Assembly: GCA_040768665.1 (NCBI GenBank)
Contig: JAXGMN010000026.1
Coordinates: 1 to 64,000 of the forward strand
Source: JABWBD01 sp040768665
GTDB taxonomy: Bacteria > Planctomycetota > Planctomycetia > Pirellulales > Thermoguttaceae
Direction: 5' to 3'
DNA: 64,000 nt
This document shows, piece after piece, positions 50,387 through 58,925 of the stretch; position 1 is the stretch's first letter; the number at the start of each line of letters is the position of its first letter. Under the pieces are notes generated by a model that searched no databases, was not told where the DNA came from, and worked only from the letters and a program-made list of their open reading frames with translations. The position numbers were made by a program, and so were the translations under genes.

Positions 50387-51379
50387 TCAGGAGTAAGTCA
50401 CGCGCGGATCGACGACCGCGTACAGGATATCGGCCAGCAACTGCCCGGCCAGCGTCAGGAGCGAAAACATCAGCGTCAGGCCCATGATCGTGGGGTAGTC
50501 GCGGCGGGTGATCGAGTCGAAAAAGAGTTGCCCCATGCCGGGCCAGGTGAAGATCATCTCCAGGATCACGGAGCCGCTCAGCAGTGCCGGCAGCGTCAGG
50601 CCGATCAGGGTGACAAAGGGGATCAGCGTATTGCGGAAGGCGTGGTGCACAATGACGCGGAACGGCCCAACGCCTTTCGCCCGCGCCGTGCGGATGTAGT
50701 CCTGGCGGATCACCTCCTCCATGTTCGATTTCACGAAGCGGCTGAAGTACGCCAGGCTGCCGTAGGTGAAGCAGATGACCGGCAGGATCATGTGCTTCAT
50801 CACGTCGAGGACCTTGCCGGCGGGCGACATCCGGGCGTAGCCCTCGCTGACGATCCCGCCGAGCGGAAGCTCGAAGATCGTGTCGTCGAGCCTCACGGCG
50901 AACAGGATCAGCAGGAGTAGGGCCGCGACGAAGGACGGCAGCGAGTAAAGCATGTAGAGGCCGGTGCTGACGGTCCGCTCGTCGGCCCGGCCGCTGCGGA
51001 CGGTCGCGAACAGGCCGAGCGGCACCGCGAGCAGGTAGGTCAGCAGCAGCGAAGTCGCCGACAATAGCAGCGTCGGCCCGACGCGGGCGCCGATCACTTT
51101 TACGACGGGCTGTTTCTCGTAGAACGAGCGGCCCATATCGAGCTGGACGAGCTTCCCCAGCCAGTGCACATAGGCGATCGGCCAGGGCTTGTCGAGCCCA
51201 TAGGCCCGCTCCATGCGTTCGAGGTCTTCTTCACTGACTTTCCGGCTCGGGTCGACTTCTCCCAGGGCGATCGTCAGCGGCGTGCCCGGCATGTTGCGGA
51301 TCAGGGCGAAGATCACGAACGTGATCAACAGCAGCGTGACGGAGCCGATCAGCAATCGTCGGACGAGGTAAGTGAACAT
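50387..51379 (-). CDS. oppB: Peptide ABC transporter permease (OppB/YejB type)
   Basis: A 330-residue permease starting MFTYLVRRLLIGSVTLLLI, with the expected six helices and the coupling-loop sequence RTARAKGVGPFRVIVHHAFRN. It is 15 bases upstream of oppC and 44 bases downstream of the binding-protein gene, within one operon. Confidence 0.92.
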   Translation of the reverse strand: MFTYLVRRLLIGSVTLLLITFVIFALIRNMPGTPLTIALGEVDPSRKVSEEDLERMERAYGLDKPWPIAYVHWLGKLVQLDMGRSFYEKQPVVKVIGARVGPTLLLSATSLLLTYLLAVPLGLFATVRSGRADERTVSTGLYMLYSLPSFVAALLLLILFAVRLDDTIFELPLGGIVSEGYARMSPAGKVLDVMKHMILPVICFTYGSLAYFSRFVKSNMEEVIRQDYIRTARAKGVGPFRVIVHHAFRNTLIPFVTLIGLTLPALLSGSVILEMIFTWPGMGQLFFDSITRRDYPTIMGLTLMFSLLTLAGQLLADILYAVVDPRVTYS

Positions 51380-51423
51380 GGCGTTTGACTATGGCCTGAC
51401 GTGGAGCTTTGCGGTGGCGACGG

Positions 51424-53376
51424 CTACGGTTTGGCGGCTACCGGTTTCCAGAGGCTCGAGAAGCCCGGGCCGTAGTTGTAGGGCCCGCGAGGACTGAAGT
51501 TGTAGCCTCGCAGGTCCTTGTTGAAACCGTAGAACGAATTCCGCACGTAGAGCCACGTGTAGGGCTGGTCTTCGTAGAGGGTTTTGTGGATGCGGCGGTA
51601 GATTTCAGCCCGCTTCTCGACGTCGAACTCTTTGCGCCCCTCCTGGAAGAGCCGATCGACCTCGGGATTGGAGTAGCCGACGTAGTTGCGGCCTTCACCC
51701 GTTCCCCAGATGTTCTCCGACGTATCGGGATCGGCTCCGGTGCCCCAGCCGCCGAAGAATGCCTGGAACTCGCGCTTCTGGGTCTTCTCCATCAGGACCG
51801 TGAACTCCATCGGCCGCACGTTGCAGATGATGCCGATGCGATCGAGATTCTGCTTCAAGAGATTGCAGATCGCGATCCGCAGCGGGTCGTTGTTGCAGAG
51901 GATGCTGAATTCGAAGCGCACGTTGCGGCCACCGATCTGCTGGTCGCGGATGCCGTCGCCGTCGTGATCGGTCCAACCCGCCTCGTCCAGGAGGGCTTCG
52001 GCCTTGTCGAGATCCTGCTTGTAGGCTTCAAGCTTCTCCTTGGGATGCCATCGCGAGGTCTTGTGGAACGTACCGGTGCTCGGCTCGTAAAGGCCGTAGA
52101 GGAGCTTGTTGAGCATCTCGTCATGGTTGAAGGCATAGGACATCGCCTTGCGGACACGGACGTCTTTGAAGAAGGCGGTGTCCATGTTCCATCCGAAATG
52201 GAACGAGACCCATTCGAGACCAAATGCCTTCGTGTTCTTGTTGTAGAAATCGTCACCGTCGGTCTGGGTCGTCCATTGCTCCGGCGTGAGCTGCAATTCG
52301 TCGATCTCGCCCTTTTTCAAGGCCAACAGGGCGACCGTGGGATCTTCGATGATCTTGAACCGGACCTCATTGAAGTGCGGCTTGTCGCGGACTTGTTTCC
52401 CCTCGTGCATGGCGTAGCTCTCGCGGGCGCGGAGCACGATTTCGCGTCCGCGGGTTCGTCGGACAATTTCATAGGCTCCGCCGCTGATCGGGTCGTTTTC
52501 CAATTTCACGTGGTACGGGCTGTCCTGGAGCGTCGGGTCCTCGGCGATCGATTTTTCGTAGACATGTTTGGGGATCACCGGGAAGTTGAGGTTCCAGACA
52601 TTCGTCGCCAGGGGCTCTTTGTGGAAGAATACGAGCGTGTGGTCGCCGTAGGCTTCGATCCAACGCAGCTTGTCGGTGCCGCTGCGCACGGCGGGCACGG
52701 GCACCTTGTCGGACATGATGGCCTTGAACGAAAAGACCACGTCGTGGGCGGTGATCGGCTTGCCGTCGGACCAGGTCAGGTCGTCGCGGATAACCACTTT
52801 GTCCATCGTGTGATCTTCGCTCGTCTGCCAGGAGACGACGGAATCCCTGCTCGCAAAGGGGCGGAAGTTCCAATCGAAACCGAAGAGGCCGAAACTGGTG
52901 AGCCCGGTGACGTCGAATTCCGTTGTCGAGCTGATCATCAACGGGTTCATGCTCTTCACATCGGCGAGCGAATGCCGCACGGCGACCGCGTCCCAATCGA
53001 CCTGTTTCTCGCTCTCGGGCAACCGGCCCAGGGCGCTGAGGATCTTGGCGTTGGCCTCGGGCGAAGTATTACGAACGGCAAGCGCCTCCTTGGCCGTCGC
53101 GAGCACCTTTTCGCCCTTCTGACGATCGCGGAGCAACTCCATCGAATCGAGCACCGGCTGGTCGATCCATTTCGCCGTGGCATCCAAATCTTCCAGCTTG
53201 GGCGGGTCGAACGGCTCGATGAGATCCCCGAGGGCGAAGGGCTTTTTGCTGTCGGCTGCCGCCTGGGTCGAGTCGGTGGAGACGGAGCCGGCCTCCTCGG
53301 TGGCGGCACCGATACAGCCGGCCAGTGAAACGGCGAGTACGGTCACGAAAACGAGGCGAAAAAACGGGGTGGCCAC
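51424..53376 (-). CDS. oppA: Peptide-binding lipoprotein, SBP family 5 (OppA/YejA type)
   Basis: 650 residues from GTG 53376, which has AAGGAG eight bases upstream; the frame extends to 53697 but without sense. The signal ends VSLAGC, a lipobox. An N-terminal extension of about 100 residues (KLEDLDATAKWIDQPVLDS) precedes the solute-binding fold: SMNPLMISSTTEF, WSDGKPITAHDVVFSFKAI, FKIIEDPTVALLALKKGEID, and the late SNPEVDRLFQEG. It is the first gene of the operon. The match to the YejA style suggests uptake of long or modified peptides. Confidence 0.9.
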   Translation of the reverse strand: MATPFFRLVFVTVLAVSLAGCIGAATEEAGSVSTDSTQAAADSKKPFALGDLIEPFDPPKLEDLDATAKWIDQPVLDSMELLRDRQKGEKVLATAKEALAVRNTSPEANAKILSALGRLPESEKQVDWDAVAVRHSLADVKSMNPLMISSTTEFDVTGLTSFGLFGFDWNFRPFASRDSVVSWQTSEDHTMDKVVIRDDLTWSDGKPITAHDVVFSFKAIMSDKVPVPAVRSGTDKLRWIEAYGDHTLVFFHKEPLATNVWNLNFPVIPKHVYEKSIAEDPTLQDSPYHVKLENDPISGGAYEIVRRTRGREIVLRARESYAMHEGKQVRDKPHFNEVRFKIIEDPTVALLALKKGEIDELQLTPEQWTTQTDGDDFYNKNTKAFGLEWVSFHFGWNMDTAFFKDVRVRKAMSYAFNHDEMLNKLLYGLYEPSTGTFHKTSRWHPKEKLEAYKQDLDKAEALLDEAGWTDHDGDGIRDQQIGGRNVRFEFSILCNNDPLRIAICNLLKQNLDRIGIICNVRPMEFTVLMEKTQKREFQAFFGGWGTGADPDTSENIWGTGEGRNYVGYSNPEVDRLFQEGRKEFDVEKRAEIYRRIHKTLYEDQPYTWLYVRNSFYGFNKDLRGYNFSPRGPYNYGPGFSSLWKPVAAKP

Positions 53377-54008
53377 TCGAAGTTCTCCTTGCCCGGGGGG
53401 TGTCAGCACTGATGAAAACGGCAGCATGTCGCCTGCGGCGATTATCGCAAACGCATAGTAGACAAAGGCTTGCGTCCGGTCAACCTCAGCCGACGCCTGC
53501 TCGCCGGATGAGCGGCTGTTCCTGCGGCTGCTGTCTCTAGCAGTAGCATAGGCTGGCGGGGAGGGGCCGGGCCGAAGCGACTGCAAGAGCATCATTCCCC
53601 AGCGGTAGATTCCCCGACAAATCGGCAGCCGGCGATTGTTCCGGCCGGGCGCTTTGGCACGTTTTGCTACGCGAACTGCGCGTCGGTGGTTCGGCACTTA
53701 CGCACGAGGCGACGTGACCGTTCGCATTGCCTTGCAACGGGTTGAGGCGGATTGCGGCGCCCAGAATTGGCGGACAAGACCCCCGATCTTCCAAAACTCG
53801 AAGGTCCCTTGTTGCCCCTGTGACACAGAAGAGGGGGAAGGTGAAAACAGGCGACTTCCTGGCAGCGTGGTGTTTTTTCGTTCTGGTCCCCAACGGCAGC
53901 GGAGGAAAATGCCTTGGGAGCTAAGCAGATGCCGCAGGTGGCCCCCGGCACAGGCGGGGGCCCGCCCAACGCTGGGCAAGAATAGTGGATTCAGCACAGG
54001 GCCGCCGG
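53377..54008. other. Intergenic region upstream of oppA
   Basis: No convincing gene: the frames present overlap each other and lack starts. A hairpin GGCCCCCG (53940-53947) with CGGGGGCC (53955-53962) and a 6-base T-run near 53871-53876 are the only structures seen. Confidence 0.45.
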
Positions 54009-55210
54009 CTACTCTTCCAAAGCCACGGCGGCGAGGATCACCAACGTCATTGAGGTCACTCCCAAACGGCCGGCTTGCTCATTGACCAGTCCCTCTCCCG
54101 TAAACCAACTTCCCTCCGCCTCGCCAAACCGCTCTTGGGTCTCGAGTATCCGCCTACGCATCTGGCCTTTCCAGGTTTTCCACTCGGATTTCTCGACAGG
54201 CGACTTTCGGTCCGCCGCTGCCCAGACGGCCAACAGCCTGGTGGCGTAGAAGTTGTGGTAGACATCGGCCGAAGGGCCTTGCGCCGCGATGCTCCGCACT
54301 CCGTCCTGTAAGGCTGGAACATCTCTATCCCATCCTAGACAAGTGCGACAGAGGAGCCCGATGGCGGTGGTGGCCGGAGACCCGTGGCCGGGTTGCTGGT
54401 ATCCATACGCTCTGCCATTCTCTGATTGCACCGACTCCAGGTATGCCGCGGCCCGCGTCAGGGTGACCCGGGGAACTTTCAGTTTGGCCTCGCGGGCGCA
54501 GGCCAGGGCCGTGATCTGCCAGCCGAGCACGGAGGTGTCGCCCGGCTGGCGCGGCTGGTACCGCCAACCGCCTCCTTTCGGGTCCTGAGCCTCCACAATG
54601 AACCACCTCGGTTCACCACCGCGAAAACCACGGCGCATATCGCGAGAACACCGGTCACACTCAGCAGGATTTGCCAGGTCCAGCTGCGCTGGTCCGCCCC
54701 GCTCGATCGCGGTTCCGGCGAACGGGGCAGGACCGGCGCCGGAGGTGGAGGAGGAACAGGAACCACTCCGGCCAGAGCGCCCTCTGGCTGCTGCCGGTAT
54801 ACGGGATTTCGCAGCGCCAATTCCTGCTGGAGCGAACGATCGTAATCGGCTTTCTTTTGAGGATTCAGTAAGCAAACCCTCGCTGCGGCGAATTCGTTCA
54901 GGATTCTCTGCGACCAGTCCCCGTGCGGGCCGTTCTGAAACGTGCGCACGTGTGCCATGCGCTGATCGGCTGCGTGCTCAATGACGGCGGGATTCTGCTC
55001 AAACAGTTCGATCCCCAGCAATCGGTACCGGTTGGGTGGCTGATCCTTCGGCGGAATCGCTAGCCATCGATAATACGGATCGAACGAACTAGGCCACTTC
55101 CTTACCTCTATTTCCGGGACACGACCGCTGAACAGATCCTGCCACGGGACCCGAGCATCCTCTCGCCGGATTGCCAACGAGAAATGATACCCCAATGTAG
55201 CTAGGCACAT
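54009..55210 (-). pseudogene. Frame-broken gene: membrane-anchored N-domain plus prenyltransferase-like C-domain
   Basis: Two frames together look like one planctomycete protein. The 5' part (from ATG 55210) reads DPYYRWLAIPPKDQPP, NRYRLLGIELFEQNPAVIE and LLNPQKKADYDRSLQQEL, a domain common next to planctomycete kinases, then a Pro-rich linker and the membrane helix WTWQILLSVTGVLAICAVV. Near 54600 meaningful sequence jumps to the other frame, which reads DPKGGGWRYQPRQPGDTSVLG and continues like the prenyltransferase/squalene-oxidase-repeat domain to 54009. A deletion or frameshift explains it. It is probably inactive, unless the two halves are separate proteins. Confidence 0.55.
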
Positions 55211-55295
55211 GGGACCTGGCAACTATTTGAAAATAAGCCGCTACATCCATCTCAACGCACTCCGCGCGAGTAGTCCACCTCAATCTGATAACTGA
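55209..55295 (+). pseudogene. RAYT (REP-associated transposase) scrap
   Basis: A 28-codon frame reads YLKISRYIHLNALRASS. The block RYIHLN-x-x-RA is highly characteristic of REP-associated tyrosine transposases (Y1_Tnp/TnpA_REP), where RYIHLNPVRA is usual. Nothing of the HUH or Tyr motif remains on either side. It is a relic, but it fits the palindromic elements in the window. Confidence 0.5.
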
Positions 55296-55542
55296 CCAGC
55301 CACAACTCCAACTGCTCCAATCGCGATTTCCAGCGGTCCTTGTACTCTTTCATCCACTGGCGGTTCTCCGGCGACTCCGGCACATCCACAACAATCTTCA
55401 CGAGATTGTCGCGGTAGACAACGCCCCCATGCCGCCAGTGTTCCTCGACCTTTTGGGTCTCGTAGCCGGCCGCTCCGAACGGATCGACGATCTCCAGCAG
55501 CGCGTCAAGTGAGCCACTCCGGCGGCACGTCTCGGCCGTCAT
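55252..55542 (-). CDS. Hypothetical protein, 96 aa
   Basis: From ATG 55542: SLDALLEIVDPFGAAGYET, then GGVVYRDNLVKIVVDVPESPEN and a helical end with EYKDRWKSRLEQLELWLV. It is soluble and acidic to basic without clear family. The start overlaps the stop of the preceding 97-aa gene by four bases, so the two are translated together. Function unknown. Confidence 0.55.
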   Translation of the reverse strand: MTAETCRRSGSLDALLEIVDPFGAAGYETQKVEEHWRHGGVVYRDNLVKIVVDVPESPENRQWMKEYKDRWKSRLEQLELWLVSYQIEVDYSRGVR

Positions 55543-55832
55543 TGAACTGGCGCGGAAGCAATACCTCGAAGCGTCAACTGCTCGGCATAGGTCGCTTTGC
55601 CTTTCACTGTGAAAGGAATGTTTTGATCCGCCAGGGCCTCTAGCGCCGCTCCGGGCACCAGGTGCTCCCCCGAACGCAGTGCTCGGACGGAGAAGCGGCC
55701 CAGGAGGTAGCTGAGTGCGCGTTTTTCGGTGTCGCGGTCCGGAAAGGATGGGAAGGAGAATGAGTAGAAAAGAACATGGCGCAGGACGGAGGTGGGGGAG
55801 CGGGGACAGACTGGACACGGCCGTCCTGACAT
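55539..55832 (-). CDS. Hypothetical protein, 97 aa, first of a coupled pair
   Basis: ATG at 55832; the likely core is RHVLFYSFSFPSFPDRDTEK, then ALEALADQNIPFTVKGKATY. No domain is recognised. It ends in a four-base overlap with the 96-aa gene, and the two follow the metalloprotease-like gene on the same strand, which stops 12 bases before this start. Whether the pair is a two-component or toxin-like module is open. Confidence 0.45.
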   Translation of the reverse strand: MSGRPCPVCPRSPTSVLRHVLFYSFSFPSFPDRDTEKRALSYLLGRFSVRALRSGEHLVPGAALEALADQNIPFTVKGKATYAEQLTLRGIASAPVQ

Positions 55833-55844
55833 GCACAGAGATGC

Positions 55845-56894
55845 TCAAACGCCCGGGCGCCCCGCTGCCGTGCAGGCGGCCGTTCTCGGCGGCCGGTGTG
55901 GAGGCCGGTACGCGCGGGAGATCGGATCGTCGGAGGGCGAGTCGTCCGGGTGATGGTGCTCGCGGTAGAGCTCGCGAATCTTCTCGATGGCTTCCGGAGG
56001 AAGGCTCTTCACGCCCTGGCGGAAATTGAGCTCCCGGCTGAGAAGGATGACTTGGCGAACGATGTCGCCGAACTGCCATGGATACGGCACGTTTTCCAGC
56101 AGCTTCTGCATAATCGATTTCCGGTCGAGGACATCGAAGGCCCCGAACGTGATAGCCAACTGCTGAACAAGGGCCTGGGCGGCGCCATAAAGGAGCCGCC
56201 GTTCCACGTCGGCAATGAGGATGTGGCGGCCGAAGGGATAAGCGGCGCTGTGTGTGTAGTAGCCCGGCTGCCCCGGCGCCCCTTGCGCCATGGCTACCCA
56301 CCCGATCACGAGGTCGGCATAGGGAGAGTCTTCCCGCAGCAGACGGTGCATCGGCTTTTCCGGGTCGCCCAGCACGCCGACCTCGTACTCCCAAGCGCGA
56401 CACTCGACGAGCCGCAACCGGATCGCGAACTCTTCGTCGAAGTAGTTCGACGCAGTCGCCACAATCTCGGCGATCCGGTCCTCCCAGTCGGGATAGAACT
56501 TTCGATAGGTCTCGTCGGCGATGGCCAGAACCGCCAGCCGGCGGACCTCCGGCCGTCCGGGCCGCTCGAAACCGGCGTCGACCACCTCGCCGCGATTCAT
56601 CTCATCGTTGAGCTGGTAGCGATATCGCCGGTCGGGCCATAGCACTGCGGTGGCCGAGGCTCTGCCATCGGAAAAACGGACGACCAGGCGCACGTCCGTC
56701 GAATGCGAGTGGTAGGCCCCCGGTGCCAATGTGAGCATTCCGGTCCAGACATCCTTGCCGGAATAGCGGGCCTGGTAGGACAGTGGGCGGGGACTGCGGT
56801 TGTCCAGAATGATCTCGCCTGTCCAGCCGAGCTTTGCCGCCGCGAGAAGAATCAGCACCCCGCAGAATGCACGTGCCACGATGGATACCTCCAC
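55845..56894 (-). CDS. Secreted metalloprotease homologue without its zinc motif
   Basis: 349 residues from a GTG at 56894 (another GTG lies 5 codons inside). A signal peptide (FCGVLILLAAAKLGWTG) leads to a beta domain, then a region of the type YFDEEFAIRLRLVECRAWEY, DLVIGWVAMAQG, GRHILIADVERRLL. Where planctomycete relatives have a HExGHxxGAxH zinc motif followed by a met-turn-like SIM, this protein reads LVQQLAITFGAFDV (residues 242-255) then KSIMQ, so all the zinc His and the catalytic Glu are gone. It should be inactive as a protease; substrate binding may remain. Confidence 0.6.
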   Translation of the reverse strand: MEVSIVARAFCGVLILLAAAKLGWTGEIILDNRSPRPLSYQARYSGKDVWTGMLTLAPGAYHSHSTDVRLVVRFSDGRASATAVLWPDRRYRYQLNDEMNRGEVVDAGFERPGRPEVRRLAVLAIADETYRKFYPDWEDRIAEIVATASNYFDEEFAIRLRLVECRAWEYEVGVLGDPEKPMHRLLREDSPYADLVIGWVAMAQGAPGQPGYYTHSAAYPFGRHILIADVERRLLYGAAQALVQQLAITFGAFDVLDRKSIMQKLLENVPYPWQFGDIVRQVILLSRELNFRQGVKSLPPEAIEKIRELYREHHHPDDSPSDDPISRAYRPPHRPPRTAACTAAGRPGV

Positions 56895-57204
56895 AGTACT
56901 GGTGGACGATCCAGTTCACTTGCTAAAGGCCCATTGAACTTGAGACCGGAGGGGAGTGCAATACTAATCAGGCGTACACAAACAAACGACATCGTTAGCG
57001 AGTTGGCCCGGTTATGGCACCGGTCGACAGGACCGGATATGCTAAACCGAGTTTCACGACTGGTGGAATGATCGTGGGGGCGGGGCCGCCGTTCCAGCCT
57101 CCAATCGTGGCTTCCACCGGGCGAGCCCGGCGGCGGCGTGTTCCACGAGTTGTGAGATTTGATTTGGCGACGGGACAGCGGCCCCTTATGCTCAGGAGTC
57201 GATT
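56895..57204. other. Divergent intergenic region
   Basis: This region separates two divergent genes and should hold promoters for both, but I find no clear -35/-10 pair. It contains no repeat or coding frame that I can support. Confidence 0.4.
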
Positions 57205-58719
57205 ATGGACAGACGAGATTTTTTCAAGACGGGTGTCAAAGCGGTTGCGGCAGGCGCCGCTCTTGCAGCGCCCGCCACGGTTAACCAGGCATCGGGCTCG
57301 CCGGCGGCAGAGACTGCCGCCGGTGGATCGAAGGCACCGGCGATCCTCTTCAGCTACACGGCGGACGACCACCGGCGGCGGCTTGCCAACATCGGCATCT
57401 GTACGCAGAAGATTCGCAAGTGCATGCGCAAGCATCTGATCACGGACTACCTTCCCGGGCAATGCGTCTACAACATGGGCGAGTATCCCAGCCGCGAGCC
57501 ATGGAAACCCGAGGAGTACGACGAACAGGAGTTGGACCGGTTGAAGGACCATGGGATCCAACTGATCCATGTGATGGATGAATGGAACGATCGCTATGGA
57601 CTGTTTGGAGGCAACAAGCTGACCGCGGTCAACCCGGAGGGATTTCGCCGTTTCGTGTCGATGGTGCATCAGCGCGGCATGAAGATTCTCGCCTATGCAT
57701 CGAGCGGGTACTTTGCCGGACACGATCCGGACTACCGCAAGGAGTGGTCGCGGCCCGGTGATGCCATTGGCGGGTGGTGGGATTTGCCGCGGTGCTCGCC
57801 GGCGAGCCCGGGCTGGCGAGCCTATTTCCTGCCGCGGATGGTGCAAATCCTCGACGATTATGAACTCGACGGGCTTTATAATGACTGGGGGTATGTTCCG
57901 AACAAGGAAAAGCGGATCAAGGAGCCCGCCCAGGACGAGATGGTCGTTTTCGAGGAAACGCCCGAGTATGACGGTGCGGTGACCGATCTGTTGCATCTCA
58001 TCTACTCCGAGGTGAAGCGACGCGGAGGAATCTACAAGATGCATGCCGATCGCACGAATGAGCCTCGCACGGGCGGGCTGAAGGTGTACGACTATCTCTG
58101 GGTGGGTGAGAACGTCGAGAACGCCGACGGCCTGCGCGAGGCGACGAAGAACCATACACCCTACGTGGTTCCTTGCATCCAAGGGACTGCCGCGAAAATC
58201 GAAGGCGAAAGCGAGCACTTCCTGCATTCGATTCCGTACATGCAGTTTCCACTGCTGCAGGGCGGACGGCCGCTCACGGGCGAGCGGGCCGTGATTCCCA
58301 TTCCGCGGCTGCCGGGGGTGCAGGCGAAAGGGTTTTACGAAGCGGCGTGGAAATACTACCAGGAACATCCCGATGGTCCGTACATTTACGGCGGCTGGGA
58401 TCCCATTCCGCCGAATCCCCAGACGCGGCCCGCCCACGCGCGATGGCTCAAGCAGTACCTGCCGATGGTGGAAGACGGGACGTGGGCGTACCTGGAGGTC
58501 ACCGAGTCAGGGCTGTTCGCAAGGCCTTTGCCGGAGGGCTGCGTGGCTTCGGTCTTTGCCAATCGCGAGTTGTACCTGCTTCTGGCGAACTACGGCCAGT
58601 CGACTCAGGAGGTCGAGACAGCCGACGCGTATGTTTCGGCGGACGACCGTAAGGGTGCGTCTGCAAAGCAATGGCAGCTTCCGAAACGGTCAGTTCGGAT
58701 TCTGCGGTATTCCGCGTAG
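57205..58719 (+). CDS. Tat-exported TIM-barrel-like protein, putative glycoside hydrolase
   Basis: 504 residues with a twin-arginine signal (MDRRDFFKTGVKAVAAGAA). The mature protein has barrel-like strands and helices: ELDRLKDHGIQLIHVMDEWND, GMKILAYASSGYFAG, GWWDLPRCSPASPGWRAYF, LDGLYNDWGYVPNKE, and a late beta domain. That style is shared with several unclassified planctomycete glycosidases and with GH-like DUF families. I cannot name the catalytic pair with certainty, though Asp in DGLYNDWG is a candidate. CAGGAG precedes the ATG. It starts the last sugar-related block. Confidence 0.75.
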   Translation: MDRRDFFKTGVKAVAAGAALAAPATVNQASGSPAAETAAGGSKAPAILFSYTADDHRRRLANIGICTQKIRKCMRKHLITDYLPGQCVYNMGEYPSREPWKPEEYDEQELDRLKDHGIQLIHVMDEWNDRYGLFGGNKLTAVNPEGFRRFVSMVHQRGMKILAYASSGYFAGHDPDYRKEWSRPGDAIGGWWDLPRCSPASPGWRAYFLPRMVQILDDYELDGLYNDWGYVPNKEKRIKEPAQDEMVVFEETPEYDGAVTDLLHLIYSEVKRRGGIYKMHADRTNEPRTGGLKVYDYLWVGENVENADGLREATKNHTPYVVPCIQGTAAKIEGESEHFLHSIPYMQFPLLQGGRPLTGERAVIPIPRLPGVQAKGFYEAAWKYYQEHPDGPYIYGGWDPIPPNPQTRPAHARWLKQYLPMVEDGTWAYLEVTESGLFARPLPEGCVASVFANRELYLLLANYGQSTQEVETADAYVSADDRKGASAKQWQLPKRSVRILRYSA

Positions 58720-58723
58720 TAGT

Positions 58724-58909
58724 AGGTCCCGCTTGCCGAGCGGGACCTGGAGCGTCAAGCACGGTTCGTGTGGCGAGGTACCGCTCGGCAAGCGGGACCT
58801 GCTTTGCCGAGCCGGAGTGTTTTGAGAGGCAGAGTGTGGGTGGCTCGGAGCGGGTTGGGGGCCGCCGAGGTGAATGGTAGTTCCAGGTCCCGCTCGGCAA
58901 GCGGGACCT
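58724..58909. repeat. Three copies of a 25-bp palindrome
   Basis: AGGTCCCGCTTGCCGAGCGG plus GACCT (58724-58748), AGGTACCGCTCGGCAAGCGG plus GACCT (58776-58800) and AGGTCCCGCTCGGCAAGCGG plus GACCT (58885-58909) are near-identical hairpins; the first is the reverse complement of the third. They lie in the 206-base gap between two secreted-protein genes. The 10-bp stem AGGTCCCGCT/AGCGGGACCT is perfect in copies 1 and 3. Confidence 0.85.
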
Positions 58910-58925
58910 GCGTTGGGAGTGCAAT

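Noticed and set aside
51409..53328. A 639-codon frame antisense to the peptide-binding protein gene
   Set aside because: Same cause: third-position GC bias of the sense gene keeps the opposite frame open. The composition is odd and no domain is present.
53636..54085. A 149-codon gene on the plus strand
   Set aside because: It has no start signal, no similarity, and overlaps the broken gene at 54009.
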